Shown here piece after piece: positions 41,774 to 49,971 of a stretch of 62,155 nt of DNA (position 1 is its first letter; every line of letters starts with the position of its first letter). The notes beneath the pieces are model-generated. The model was not told where the DNA came from. It saw only the letters and a program-made list of their open reading frames with translations, and did no database searches. The stretch lies in assembly GCA_041664945.1 (NCBI GenBank), contig JBAYJY010000006.1, forward strand, positions 1 through 62,155, given 5' to 3'. A program made the translations under genes and the position numbers. Origin of the DNA: JBAYJY01 sp041664945 (GTDB lineage: Bacteria; UBP15; UBA6099).

Positions 41774-43300
41774 CTATTTCTTATTGTGAACTAATTTCAT
41801 ATATAGCGATTTGACGGCGCGGTCGACGTCTTTGTGTTCGACGCCGAAGACAATGCTGATCTCGGACGCGCCCTGTGTTATCATCTCGATATTGACGTTC
41901 GCCGAAGCGAAAGCGCTCGCGGCGCGCCCTGCTATGCCGATGCTGTCCCGCATTCCCTCGCCGACTATGCAAATCATCGCCAGGTCGCTCTGCGTCCTGA
42001 TCGAATCCGGCTTGAGCGTCTTCTTTATCTCCGCGACTATGCTTTCGATCACTTCCGGCGTCGCGCCGTTCTTCGTCTTGAATACAACCGAAATGCTGTC
42101 GATGCTCGACGGCGAATGTTCGTATGAAATCCCGCGCTTCTCGAAGATTTCAAGCAACTTGCGGCCGAATCCGACTTCTCGGTTCATAAGATGTTTTTCA
42201 ACGTTGATCGATGCGAATCCGGAATCCGACGCGATGCCCGACACTTCGTGCTTAACCGCTTTGCGGTGGCGCACGATCCACGTTCCATCGACTTTCGGGT
42301 AGGCGTAATGCCTGACATGTATCGGCACGTCCGGCGCGTGCTGGAATATCGGCTGCACCGCTTCGTCGTGAAAAACCGAGAAGCCGGAATATGAGAGTTC
42401 GCGCAGTTCGCGGAAGGTGAGTTTTTTAATGACTTTCGGTTTCGGGCTTTTTACGGTTTTCGGGTTTGCTACGAAAATGCCGTGCACGTCGGAGAAGTTT
42501 TCGTAAACCTTTGCCTTGACCGCCGCCGCGATTAGCGAGCCTGTGAGGTCCGAGCCGCCGCGGCTGAACGTTGCGATTTCGCCTTCCTTCGTATATCCGT
42601 AGAAACCGGGAAAGATAATTATCTCATCGAGTTTCGCGAGTCTTGCGAGGTTCTTATAGCAAATCTTTTCGGGCTGCGAATTGCCGTACTCGGAAGTGAC
42701 AACCATGCCGGCTTCCTTGGGATCGACATACCGCGCTTCGTATCCGCGACTCGAAAGCGCCTCCGCGAGAATCCTCGCTGACCATTCCTCGCCGTACGCC
42801 TTGATAGAGTCCATGCGCCGCGCCTGATTCCTGTCCTTGCGGGCCAGCCGTTCATCGAGATCCGCAACAGCCTTCTCAAGAATATCCAGACCGGCGCCGG
42901 TGCGGGCCGCGATCTCGGCGAAACGGCTGATGATCTCGCGAACGTGTTTCTTCTGGTCATCAGTGCCTTGAACCGACTTCGCAGCGCCTATCAGCAGGTC
43001 GGTGACCTTCCGGTTGTCGGGCATATTTGCTTTCGCGGCGCCTATCAGCAGATCGGTGATTTTCTTATCGCCTTTGCCCCTCGCGCCGGGCGCAGACACG
43101 ACGATGATTCTTCGCCTCTTATCGGCGAGGATCATTTCTATGACCTTTTCGACGTTGTTTGCGCTCGCCATGGGCGTGCCGCCGAACTTGCTCACGATTA
43201 TCGGCTTGCTCTTCTTAACCGAGCCCGCCGTCGCTTTTTTCACGCTTCCGGAGACCGCGCTTTTTTTGATCGTCGCTTTTTTTACTTTTGCCGCTGCCAT
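41774..43300 (-). CDS. Aspartate kinase with lysine-rich N-terminal extension and internal repeat
   Basis: The 508-residue monofunctional aspartokinase makes aspartyl phosphate, the first step to diaminopimelate, lysine and threonine. The kinase domain has VSKFGGTPMASANNVEKV, FPGFYGYTKEGEIATFSRGG and SDLTGSLIAAAVKA, followed by two ACT domains (VGFGRKLLEIFEKRGISYEH; IGIAGRAASAFASANVNIEM) for feedback control. Two oddities: about 35 Lys/Ala/Ser-rich residues precede the kinase domain, and an 18-residue tandem repeat (TDLLIGAAK twice) lies near residues 85-115. AAGGG 9 bases upstream supports this ATG over two earlier ones. It complements dapF/dapL elsewhere in the window. Confidence 0.92.
   Translation of the reverse strand: MAAAKVKKATIKKSAVSGSVKKATAGSVKKSKPIIVSKFGGTPMASANNVEKVIEMILADKRRRIIVVSAPGARGKGDKKITDLLIGAAKANMPDNRKVTDLLIGAAKSVQGTDDQKKHVREIISRFAEIAARTGAGLDILEKAVADLDERLARKDRNQARRMDSIKAYGEEWSARILAEALSSRGYEARYVDPKEAGMVVTSEYGNSQPEKICYKNLARLAKLDEIIIFPGFYGYTKEGEIATFSRGGSDLTGSLIAAAVKAKVYENFSDVHGIFVANPKTVKSPKPKVIKKLTFRELRELSYSGFSVFHDEAVQPIFQHAPDVPIHVRHYAYPKVDGTWIVRHRKAVKHEVSGIASDSGFASINVEKHLMNREVGFGRKLLEIFEKRGISYEHSPSSIDSISVVFKTKNGATPEVIESIVAEIKKTLKPDSIRTQSDLAMICIVGEGMRDSIGIAGRAASAFASANVNIEMITQGASEISIVFGVEHKDVDRAVKSLYMKLVHNKK
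42984..43064. repeat. 54-bp tandem repeat inside the aspartokinase gene
   Basis: Two 27-base blocks (42984-43010 and 43038-43064) match at 24 positions and are offset by exactly 54 bases, or 18 codons. Each encodes a K-(I/V)-TDLLIGAAK segment. Normal aspartokinases have one such segment, so this is an in-frame partial duplication. Confidence 0.8.
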
Positions 43301-43333
43301 TAGCATCATCCCTTCATCAAGGTTGTCCGTAAA

Positions 43334-43361
43334 ATTATGAGCGAAACAGCCGATTTTGCAA
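43334..43361 (-). promoter_or_regulatory. Promoter of the aspartokinase gene
   Basis: On the minus strand TTGCAA, 16 bases and CATAAT lie between the upstream terminator and the gene. A leader of about 27 bases would carry the AAGGG site. Confidence 0.45.
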
Positions 43362-43406
43362 ATACTTTTTAAAAGACGCGCGCGCGCGATATTTACGCAT
43401 TTGCAG

Positions 43407-43441
43407 AAAAAAAAAGAGCGGGCCTTCGAAAAGACCCGCTC
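43407..43441 (-). terminator. Terminator of the thiolase-like/DUF35 operon
   Basis: Read on the minus strand, GAGCGGG and CCCGCTC form a 7-bp stem with a 12-base loop, followed by nine T. It separates the DUF35 gene from aspartokinase. Confidence 0.88.
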
Positions 43442-43469
43442 CCTGAAATTACTGTAACAACAAATACTC

Positions 43470-44066
43470 TTAGAACGTGAACCCTTTCGGGAGTTTGCTC
43501 GCCGGCGTTCCTTCGAGAACCCACGCAAGGTCAGTGATTGTGTAGGTCGGATTTTTCGTCCTGAAAACAGGAACAACGCGCTTGCCGATCTCCGGCTCAC
43601 CCGCGACGACATAACTCATCAGGATCGTGACAACGCCGTCGATCTCGATGTTGATGAACTTAATCGGAATGCCGAGCGTGTTGAAAGCGCCGGTGCGTTC
43701 CGTGATCATGAAGGTGTGAATTTTCGCTGTTTTCTTCGCAACCTTCGTCAGATCGACTATTTTCATTTCCTTAAGGCAGTCCGGACAGAAAATGCGGTAA
43801 GGAAGATAGATCGATCCCTTGGATTCGCATTTCGGATTGTCGCAGCGCGTTCCGCGAAGAATGCCTTTCGCGATGCCTTCGAAAAACGGCGCATCTTTTC
43901 CATACGAATGCAGATAGGTCATGCTGCGCGGGTTCGTAACGCCGCACAGCTTGCCCTTTTCATTGATAATGGGAGCGTTCGGAGTGGCTTCGTGAAACGA
44001 GCCTTTAACTTTGTAGCGATTGTTAACGACTTTTACTGACGGGGCTTTTTTCTTTGCGTCGGCCAT
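43470..44066 (-). CDS. DUF35 OB-fold protein with zinc ribbon, partner of the thiolase-like protein
   Basis: The 198-residue protein has a short N-terminal helical part, a rubredoxin-like zinc ribbon (CDNPKC then CPDC, about residues 74-99) and a C-terminal OB fold (TFMITERTGAFNTLGIPIKF, EIGKRVVPVFR). DUF35 proteins pair with thiolase-superfamily subunits and supply the acyl-CoA binding surface, as in ChsH2-Ltp2 and the archaeal thiolase/HMG-CoA synthase complex. It follows the thiolase-like gene after two bases, with GGAGG before the ATG. Confidence 0.88.
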   Translation of the reverse strand: MADAKKKAPSVKVVNNRYKVKGSFHEATPNAPIINEKGKLCGVTNPRSMTYLHSYGKDAPFFEGIAKGILRGTRCDNPKCESKGSIYLPYRIFCPDCLKEMKIVDLTKVAKKTAKIHTFMITERTGAFNTLGIPIKFINIEIDGVVTILMSYVVAGEPEIGKRVVPVFRTKNPTYTITDLAWVLEGTPASKLPKGFTF

Positions 44067-44068
44067 GA

Positions 44069-45493
44069 TTATTTGCCTCCTTTAAGCTGATGATCGGGAT
44101 GTACAAGGATAGTGGCGGTGACATGAGAGCCGACGCCGGCATGGCTGATCGCCAACCCGCGTTTCGCGCCTTTAACCTGAAGGTCTTTCCAGTCTTTCGG
44201 CTTGGTTTTTCCGAATGACTTCCAGCGTTTCGCGTCGCCGTGGATTTTGCCGTGTTTGTTCCAGAGATGGAGAGCGACTTCGGCAACCTGCATGAGGCCT
44301 GTCGCGCCGACGGCGTGCATGCAGCCGATGAGACCGCCGGAGATGTTCGCCGGGAGTTGGCCGGGTTTGCCTGTGTGCGGATTGGTGTGGTAGCAGTCGC
44401 CGGACTCGACATAAGTGCGGCCTTCGCCATACGGCCTGATTCCGATGTCTTCGTACGTCTGAATGTCGCTGATGGTGAAAGCGTCGTGAAGTTCGACGAG
44501 GTCGAAGTCCACATTCGGATCTTTTACGCCGGCCATGCGATAGGCGTAATAGGCGCACATGCGGGCGCCGAGGAACCCGGTGAAGCCCGGATAGCGGCCC
44601 GCGCCGGGGAACCGTTTTTCGAGATCCTTGTACTGACTCGCTTTTTCGTTCGGAAGAAGCGGGATCTCCATATCGCGCCTGTCGCCGGCGCGAAGAGTGT
44701 GCGAACCGGCGGCGACATACACGAGCAGCGGGTTCTTGCACATCTTGTAGGCTGTCTTTTCGTCGGCAACGATGCAGCACGCCGCGCCGACGCTCATGAG
44801 ACAGGCGTCAAGCGCGCGAAGCGGATTGGCGACGATCGGCGATTTCAGAACGTCTTCAACCGTTATTTTCATCGGCGACTGCGCGAACGGATTGTGGCAG
44901 GCATAGCCGTGGTTCTTTACTGAAATTTCGGCCATGGTGCGGCGGAAGGAAGGTTCGGACTTCCCGAACACCTGCCAGTATTTCTGCGCCATTACGGCGT
45001 AGTAACCGGTGTAGATGTGGCCGAGCGGAGTCTCCCAGTCCTTATCAGCGGCGCAGGAGATCAGGTGGTTGCCTTCGTCCGTTGGAACTTCGTCCATGCG
45101 TTCCCAGCCCATCGCGAGCGCGCAGTCGGAATAACCGGAAGCGACCGTCTTGACGGCTTCCCAAAGAGTGGAGCCGCCTGTGGCGCCGCCTGTTTTCACG
45201 CCGACATTTCCGAGCGGGTCGAGCCCGAGCCGGTCGTGTATCAGCGCTTCGCCGAGCAACTGGTCGCCGAAGTGATCCGCGAAGTGGCCATAGTAGCAGG
45301 AGTGAATGTAACTCTTCATTTCCGCGGGCGACATGCCGATTAATTCGGCCGCCATGTTCATGGCGTCAACGCAAAGCTCCTCGGTGCGCTTCTCCGGGAA
45401 TGCGCGCCGGAACTCCGATTCTCCAGCGGTGACAAGATATACAGGTCTCATCATCTTCGGAATCTTGAGTTGTTCTTTACTGAACTTGATCAT
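44069..45493 (-). CDS. Thiolase-superfamily protein lacking the nucleophilic cysteine
   Basis: The 474-residue protein aligns with SCP2-type thiolases: VELHDAFTISD, GGLIGCMHAVGATGLMQ and AISHAGVGSHVTATILV. The segment that should hold the acyl-accepting cysteine (NCATGSSA-type) reads GGATGGST, with Gly at residue 103. Ordinary thiolase chemistry is therefore unlikely. Some DUF35-paired members, such as the Ltp2 retro-aldolases, are known to do other reactions. AAGGAG 7 bases before the ATG is clear. It forms an operon with the DUF35 gene; the substrate is unknown. Confidence 0.85.
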   Translation of the reverse strand: MIKFSKEQLKIPKMMRPVYLVTAGESEFRRAFPEKRTEELCVDAMNMAAELIGMSPAEMKSYIHSCYYGHFADHFGDQLLGEALIHDRLGLDPLGNVGVKTGGATGGSTLWEAVKTVASGYSDCALAMGWERMDEVPTDEGNHLISCAADKDWETPLGHIYTGYYAVMAQKYWQVFGKSEPSFRRTMAEISVKNHGYACHNPFAQSPMKITVEDVLKSPIVANPLRALDACLMSVGAACCIVADEKTAYKMCKNPLLVYVAAGSHTLRAGDRRDMEIPLLPNEKASQYKDLEKRFPGAGRYPGFTGFLGARMCAYYAYRMAGVKDPNVDFDLVELHDAFTISDIQTYEDIGIRPYGEGRTYVESGDCYHTNPHTGKPGQLPANISGGLIGCMHAVGATGLMQVAEVALHLWNKHGKIHGDAKRWKSFGKTKPKDWKDLQVKGAKRGLAISHAGVGSHVTATILVHPDHQLKGGK

Positions 45494-45672
45494 AAATCTC
45501 TCCTTTCAGGGCATCATTATTATAGGGACGCGCCTAAGCGCGGTCTGCGGGCAACGGAACTTCGCCGGCGGCGCGGCCGGCTCAAATTTTTATCGCAAAT
45601 ATCAGTCAACGGATTTTCTCCGCGCCTTCTATTCGTGTTGTCCATGTTAGCAAATTAAGTTGAGCGACGTTA

Positions 45673-45702
45673 AGTATATCATAACTAAGCCGCCCGCTAC
45701 AA
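45673..45702 (-). promoter_or_regulatory. Possible promoter of the thiolase-like/DUF35 operon
   Basis: On the minus strand TTGTAG, 18 bases and TATACT with an upstream TG (TGATATACT, extended -10). The leader would be about 170 bases. Confidence 0.4.
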
Positions 45703-45731
45703 GAATATTAATATGATCGTTTGCGGGCCGG

Positions 45732-45761
45732 TTGACAACGCATTCGACGCTGTCTGATAAT
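45732..45761 (+). promoter_or_regulatory. Promoter of the DUF3795 gene
   Basis: A perfect TTGACA, 18 bases and GATAAT: the same hexamers and spacing as the epimerase promoter at 8572-8601. The leader is about 35 bases and contains AAAAGGAG. Confidence 0.72.
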
Positions 45762-45803
45762 CAATATAAATAATGGAACTCTGCCGTTGAAAAGGAGTCT
45801 TTC

Positions 45804-46163
45804 ATGACAAACAATGAAGAAAAAATGATCGCCTGCTGCGGACTTGTCTGCTCTGACTGCCCCGGATACATAGCCACGAAAGCTGGCGACGCGGCGAAAA
45901 TCGCGGCGATCGCAGAACTGTGGGCCAAGGAATACAACGCAAACATATCTCCGGACGATGTGTGGTGCGACGGCTGCATCGTCGAGGGCCGCAAATGCGG
46001 ACACTGCGGCGAATGCGAGATCCGGGCCTGCTCGATATCAAAGGAACTCGCGAACTGCGGCTTATGCGCCGAACTCGACGCCTGTGAAAAGATTCAGAAC
46101 TTCTTCAAACTCGCGCCGCACGCGAAAAATGTTATCGACGAAATCGCAAACTGCAGCCGCTGA
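45804..46163 (+). CDS. DUF3795 cysteine-rich protein
   Basis: The 119-residue protein has the DUF3795 pattern: an N-terminal CCGLVCSDCPGY, then CDGCIVEGRKCGHCGECEIR and NCGLCAELDACEKIQNFF. About 14 cysteines in pairs suggest bound metal, zinc or an iron-sulfur cluster. The function of the family is unknown. It is a single-gene unit with its own promoter. Confidence 0.88.
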   Translation: MTNNEEKMIACCGLVCSDCPGYIATKAGDAAKIAAIAELWAKEYNANISPDDVWCDGCIVEGRKCGHCGECEIRACSISKELANCGLCAELDACEKIQNFFKLAPHAKNVIDEIANCSR

Positions 46164-46445
46164 TCTGAAATTTTCAGCCGCCGCATTCCCGGCCTGATTC
46201 ACGGCCATCACGATTTGGCGATAAAATGTTTTTTATATTTGTTGTTTAATTGTGGATTCTTTGTGGTAGAAACGAGCTTCGCGCCGCTCCTATTGTCTAT
46301 CTATATACCCCTGATTCGTCCGTTCAAACATTTTTGCGACAATTGTTGGCATTAAGCAATATATCGCTCTGTTTTTTGTGATCTGCGTTTCATTTGCCCC
46401 TATGATGGCAACAAGATAGATACGATAGAGTTCGGGGGTGACGAG
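46164..46445. other. Intergenic region before the lipoprotein gene (282 bases)
   Basis: AT-rich, with several TTGNNN and TAT-rich hexamers but no promoter I would place with confidence. No terminator with a T-run follows the DUF3795 gene. GGGGGTGA shortly before the ATG can serve as a weak ribosome-binding site. Confidence 0.4.
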
Positions 46446-47768
46446 ATGAAAGCTCAAAAACAAATCATAACGCTCGCGGGGATACTCATAATGGCTGCCG
46501 CGCTGTTCGCCGGCTGCGGAGGCGGCGGTTCGCCGGTGGCGGTGATGCCCCCCTCGGATGACTTGAGCTTTGCCGCCGACGCCCGGACGGCCGACGCCGA
46601 GGAATACGATCCCGACACCGACGCGCGCATGGCGGAATGCCACACAAAAACCATCAAGCTCAACCCGATGTTCGAGAAAATATATAATGATATTAAGACA
46701 GGGTTGCAGCAGGCGCCGGACTCCATTTTCAGCGGGCCGCATTCCGACAAACAAAAACAGAAAACTCTCCGCTCTCTCGAAAACGTTTACACCGCGTTCT
46801 ACGGCGGAAATCAAAAACACGCCGTTAAGATACTCAAATCCAAGAATTTCAGAATAACAGCTAAATGCAGCGCCTCTTGCAGTAAAAACATTCTGATCCT
46901 CGACGCTAAAATCGATTTTCTTATCAAGTTCATAAATCACAACGGTTTCAAGACGCTCACAGCCGCAGCCACCCCTGCTTCTCTGTATCCTAACGAGACC
47001 TCCGTTCTCTCCGCCGCCCTCACTTACAACGACAACAAAACGGAAAACGTCACAAAATACATCACGTGGACTGTTGCGCCGGCGCAAACCGGTTCTGTCG
47101 CCGCAAGCATTTTTACAGCCGCCGCGCCAGGCGAAGCGAAGGTTGTAGCGAACCTGTTCGGCTGGCTTCAGTCCGAACCCGTTACGATCACTGTAAATCA
47201 ACCTGTTTCGACGACTCCCGATGAGCCGCCGACGCCGCAGGAGCCTCCAACGACTGAAGAACCGCCGACGCCTCCTGTAACGCCTGATCCGGTTATCGAT
47301 CCCTCTTCGCCTTTCACTTGCGGCAATGCCACATCGCTCGCTCCTGTGAATCCCAATTGGGGCGTTTTCCCGGACAGCATCGTTGCGTACGACAACAATC
47401 CAGGCGACGGAATCAACTGGGGCTACCCCACAGTGTATATCGAGTATGATTATTTCATGAACTACACAAGCTATATGATCGCGTCGTCGGCCAATCCAAC
47501 CGGATGCATGCTCGCCGAAGGCAACCCCGGTTCGATGCTGACTGAAAACATCGTCATCATCACAACGCCGGAAGTGACGGTGCGCGCATACTTTCCAGAC
47601 CTCACAACGCGGGCGACGAACAGCAACATGGGCGTATACGTGGCCGCAGACGGCTCCACCTACTGGGCGCGGTCCGACAACTATGCTACATCCAAGCTTA
47701 ACTCCGCCCCGGACCTGACCGCTCTGCAGGCGATCCGGCCGGAACACCTCGCGAGAAAAGCTCAATAA
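46446..47768 (+). CDS. Lipoprotein with Ig-like domain and Pro/Thr linker, unknown function
   Basis: The 440-residue precursor has a lipoprotein signal (AALFAGCGGGG, lipid-bearing Cys about residue 24). A helical part (about 55-180) contains CSASC. A BIG2-like immunoglobulin domain follows (about 180-260: AAATPASLYPNETSVLSAAL, YITWTVAPAQTGSVAASIFT), then a Pro/Thr/Glu-rich linker (PPTPQEPPTTEEPPTPP) and a C-terminal domain of about 150 residues I cannot assign. It is probably anchored to the outer membrane with the C-terminal domain exposed. A terminator follows. Confidence 0.82.
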   Translation: MKAQKQIITLAGILIMAAALFAGCGGGGSPVAVMPPSDDLSFAADARTADAEEYDPDTDARMAECHTKTIKLNPMFEKIYNDIKTGLQQAPDSIFSGPHSDKQKQKTLRSLENVYTAFYGGNQKHAVKILKSKNFRITAKCSASCSKNILILDAKIDFLIKFINHNGFKTLTAAATPASLYPNETSVLSAALTYNDNKTENVTKYITWTVAPAQTGSVAASIFTAAAPGEAKVVANLFGWLQSEPVTITVNQPVSTTPDEPPTPQEPPTTEEPPTPPVTPDPVIDPSSPFTCGNATSLAPVNPNWGVFPDSIVAYDNNPGDGINWGYPTVYIEYDYFMNYTSYMIASSANPTGCMLAEGNPGSMLTENIVIITTPEVTVRAYFPDLTTRATNSNMGVYVAADGSTYWARSDNYATSKLNSAPDLTALQAIRPEHLARKAQ

Positions 47769-47834
47769 GCCGCTATAAAGCGGCTTGATGGTTCCGCGTT
47801 TCATCGCGGGTTATAAAAACGCTGGGCGATTGAA

Positions 47835-47863
47835 GGGCGCGAACTCCGCGCCCTCTTTCGTTT
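47835..47863 (+). terminator. Terminator between convergent lipoprotein and inositol-phosphatase-like genes
   Basis: GGGCGCG and CGCGCCC form a perfect 7-bp stem with a 5-base loop, followed by TCTTTCGTTT. The hairpin could also work for the opposite strand, although T-richness there is low. Confidence 0.7.
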
Positions 47864-47880
47864 GGGGAAAAAACCGGCGC

Positions 47881-48888
47881 TTATAAAAAACTTTTTATAT
47901 TCGCCAGAATATCCAACAGCGGCGGCTCCATAAGACTGCGCAGCTTTTCGTTCGCGTAGCCGATCCAGCCGATGTCATACGTCGTGTTAAGCGGCGCGGA
48001 AAGCTGCTCGCCTTTCGCGTCAGTCACTATGACGCCCGCCTCTCGCGCTATCATCTCCGTGCATACGTCGTACGGATGCGCGCAGAGCAGCGGTTTGCCG
48101 CCCATTTCAACCAGAACCGGAGAGATCACCCCGCGCAGCTCGCACACGAAACGGTCGTGCCCGGTCGCCAGTTCCGCGAGCTGGCCGCCGTTGCATATAT
48201 ATTGATCCTCAAAATAGAAATCCAGTTGCGCCTTCCCTTCAAGCCGCCGGTTCAGCTCATTTTCCACAGCGACGATGATGTCTTTTGTTCCGGGAAAGAA
48301 TTTATTGAACGTGGAGAACCCGTAGTGGATCGAATCGGCGCGCGACGGCGCAAGCTCGAAAACTTTCTCGTCGCCTCCCAAAAGACTGCGGCGGCTGCCC
48401 TTCGCGCCCTTCCCTCGAAACGCGCTCAGTTGGTCCACAAGCGTCTGCTTCGGGGGCGCGATCTCCGTCTGCACCGCAACAGTGATGTCTCGCAATGTCA
48501 TTCCGTCGGCCGTTCCCGGCGCCGCCCCGGAAAGCATCCATGCGCTCCGCTTCCCGTACATCAGGCCGCGCGTGCCGTCCAGCGGGTCCATCAGAATCGT
48601 CCACTCGCAGTCGCTCTTGCGCCCGCTCGCGCTGAACGCAATCCCTTCCTCCGGCGAGCCTTCCATTATCAGCAGGCACGGAATCGCCGGCCTCATCTTC
48701 TTCTCGAAGAACCCGATTATCCGGTCCTCCACTTCCTGATCTATCTTATAAATCGTATCGTCCGCCGCTTCGCGCACAACCGCCGCGAGCTGATCAACCG
48801 GCGTCTTGCTCACCTCGCCGTGAATCTCGCCGCTCATATACCAGCCCAGTTCCTTCAGCAGTTCCATCAACGCCTGTTCGGATTTCAT
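47881..48888 (-). CDS. Inositol monophosphatase/FBPase-fold protein
   Basis: The 335-residue protein has the metal-binding signatures of the Li+-sensitive phosphatase superfamily: LLIMEGSPEEG (Glu), MDPLDGTRGLMYGKRSAWML (two Asp) and CAHPYDVCTEMIAREAGVIV (Asp near the C-terminus). It is larger than IMPase (about 265 residues), with inserts near residues 160-200, so inositol phosphate may not be the substrate. TGGAGA lies before the ATG. Confidence 0.85.
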   Translation of the reverse strand: MKSEQALMELLKELGWYMSGEIHGEVSKTPVDQLAAVVREAADDTIYKIDQEVEDRIIGFFEKKMRPAIPCLLIMEGSPEEGIAFSASGRKSDCEWTILMDPLDGTRGLMYGKRSAWMLSGAAPGTADGMTLRDITVAVQTEIAPPKQTLVDQLSAFRGKGAKGSRRSLLGGDEKVFELAPSRADSIHYGFSTFNKFFPGTKDIIVAVENELNRRLEGKAQLDFYFEDQYICNGGQLAELATGHDRFVCELRGVISPVLVEMGGKPLLCAHPYDVCTEMIAREAGVIVTDAKGEQLSAPLNTTYDIGWIGYANEKLRSLMEPPLLDILANIKSFL

Positions 48889-49000
48889 CTTCTATGTGTC
48901 TCCAAATCTATGACTCAAACTTCCAATTCACATAAGTTATCATTCGCCGGGTGAATCGTCAAATTAGGCGCTGTGAGTTTTTTTTGTTCAGCCGCTGAAA

Positions 49001-49006
49001 TATAAT
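49001..49006 (+). promoter_or_regulatory. Possible -10 box for the PIG-L gene
   Basis: A perfect TATAAT with no recognisable -35; a start near 49013 would give a leader of about 14 bases containing GGAGG. Confidence 0.35.
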
Positions 49007-49026
49007 GTGCGGGCGGAGGCGACTGC

Positions 49027-49872
49027 ATGCGAATCAAACTTATTCTTATAACAGCTATATCTCTTATCTTCATGTCTGCGGCGGGACGTTGCGATAACCC
49101 GCCTGCGACGCCGGCAAAAACTAAGGAAAAAATCCTTTATATCTTCGCGCATCAGGACGACGAACTGGACATCGTGGCGAAGATGGCGCTCGACATGCGC
49201 GAGGGCAACGACGTTTACGCCGCGTGGACAACCAACGGCGACCTCTCCGCGCCTGCCGACGTTCGCGAAATGGAATCCCGCGACTGCATGAAGCTCATCG
49301 GCGTCCCGCAGGATCATCTGTATTTTCTCGGCTACCACGACATGGGCGTCTTAAAAAATCTCGACGGCATTTTCAGCGATTTGCTGAAAATCGCGCTCGA
49401 AATCAAACCGAACGCCATTTTCACCGGCGCTTACGAAGGCGGCCACATCGACCACGACGCATCGTCGCCGATAGGCATGCTGCTTGTCGAACGGCTCCCC
49501 GCCGGAACGAAACATTATGAGTTTTCTTCATATAACCTCTACAAAAAGAAATACCGGGTGGGCGAGTTGCTTCCGCGCGATGATGTGAAAACTGAATATG
49601 TGCCGCTCGACGACTCGCTTCTCGAAATCAAATTGAAGTCGCTCAAGCTGTATCCAAGCCAGGCGGCCCTTCTTAATATTCTCATGGCCACCACGAACAA
49701 AAAGACTCTGAAGAAAATGGGCGAGCCCTACCGCATTGCGCCTAAATACAACTATCTTAAGCGACCGGTTGACGAACCTCTCGGCTACGAAACTATGGTA
49801 AAACGCACAACGCCCTTCAGCGACTGGCTCGCGGCAATTAAGCCGTTCCTCGAAAAACACGCCCGTCAGTAG
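49027..49872 (+). CDS. Exported PIG-L/LmbE-family deacetylase
   Basis: The 281-residue precursor has a signal peptide (about residues 1-22) and the PIG-L zinc site FAHQDDELD (AHPDDE in most members) with EGGHIDHD for the third ligand. The family hydrolyses N-acetyl groups on amino sugars. An exported version would act on periplasmic glycans such as peptidoglycan or LPS sugars. GGAGG precedes the ATG. Confidence 0.85.
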   Translation: MRIKLILITAISLIFMSAAGRCDNPPATPAKTKEKILYIFAHQDDELDIVAKMALDMREGNDVYAAWTTNGDLSAPADVREMESRDCMKLIGVPQDHLYFLGYHDMGVLKNLDGIFSDLLKIALEIKPNAIFTGAYEGGHIDHDASSPIGMLLVERLPAGTKHYEFSSYNLYKKKYRVGELLPRDDVKTEYVPLDDSLLEIKLKSLKLYPSQAALLNILMATTNKKTLKKMGEPYRIAPKYNYLKRPVDEPLGYETMVKRTTPFSDWLAAIKPFLEKHARQ

Positions 49873-49896
49873 ACTGGATACGAACGTTCGGGGTTG

Positions 49897-49921
49897 CTTC
49901 GTCACTTCGTTCCTCGCATTT
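49897..49921. repeat. REP-like intergenic element, copy 2
   Basis: TCGTCACTTCGTTCC (49899-49913) matches the core of the element at 8476-8490 in 14 of 15 bases. It lies between the PIG-L gene and the membrane-protein gene; the rest of that 99-base gap shows nothing else. Confidence 0.4.
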
Positions 49922-49971
49922 ACGCTACTGCCGTTTGTGACTTTCACCGCGAACCGCTAAAATTGTTGATC

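Larger units (their letters stand above)
45494..45803. other. Divergent intergenic region (310 bases)
   Basis: It separates the thiolase-like operon (minus) from the DUF3795 gene (plus). I see divergent promoters in its right half and a GC-rich stretch with no recognisable RNA fold in its left half. No ORF with a ribosome-binding site is visible. Confidence 0.5.

Noticed and set aside
43377..43388. Alternating CG run (possible Z-DNA)
   Set aside because: Twelve bases of CG alternation also occur elsewhere in this GC-rich sequence (for example near 15390), with no sign of a specific role.
46290..47804. 504-codon minus-strand frame opposite the lipoprotein gene
   Set aside because: The plus-strand frame has a lipoprotein signal, an Ig-like domain and a terminator. 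The minus frame is Arg/Gly/Val-rich without recognisable structure.
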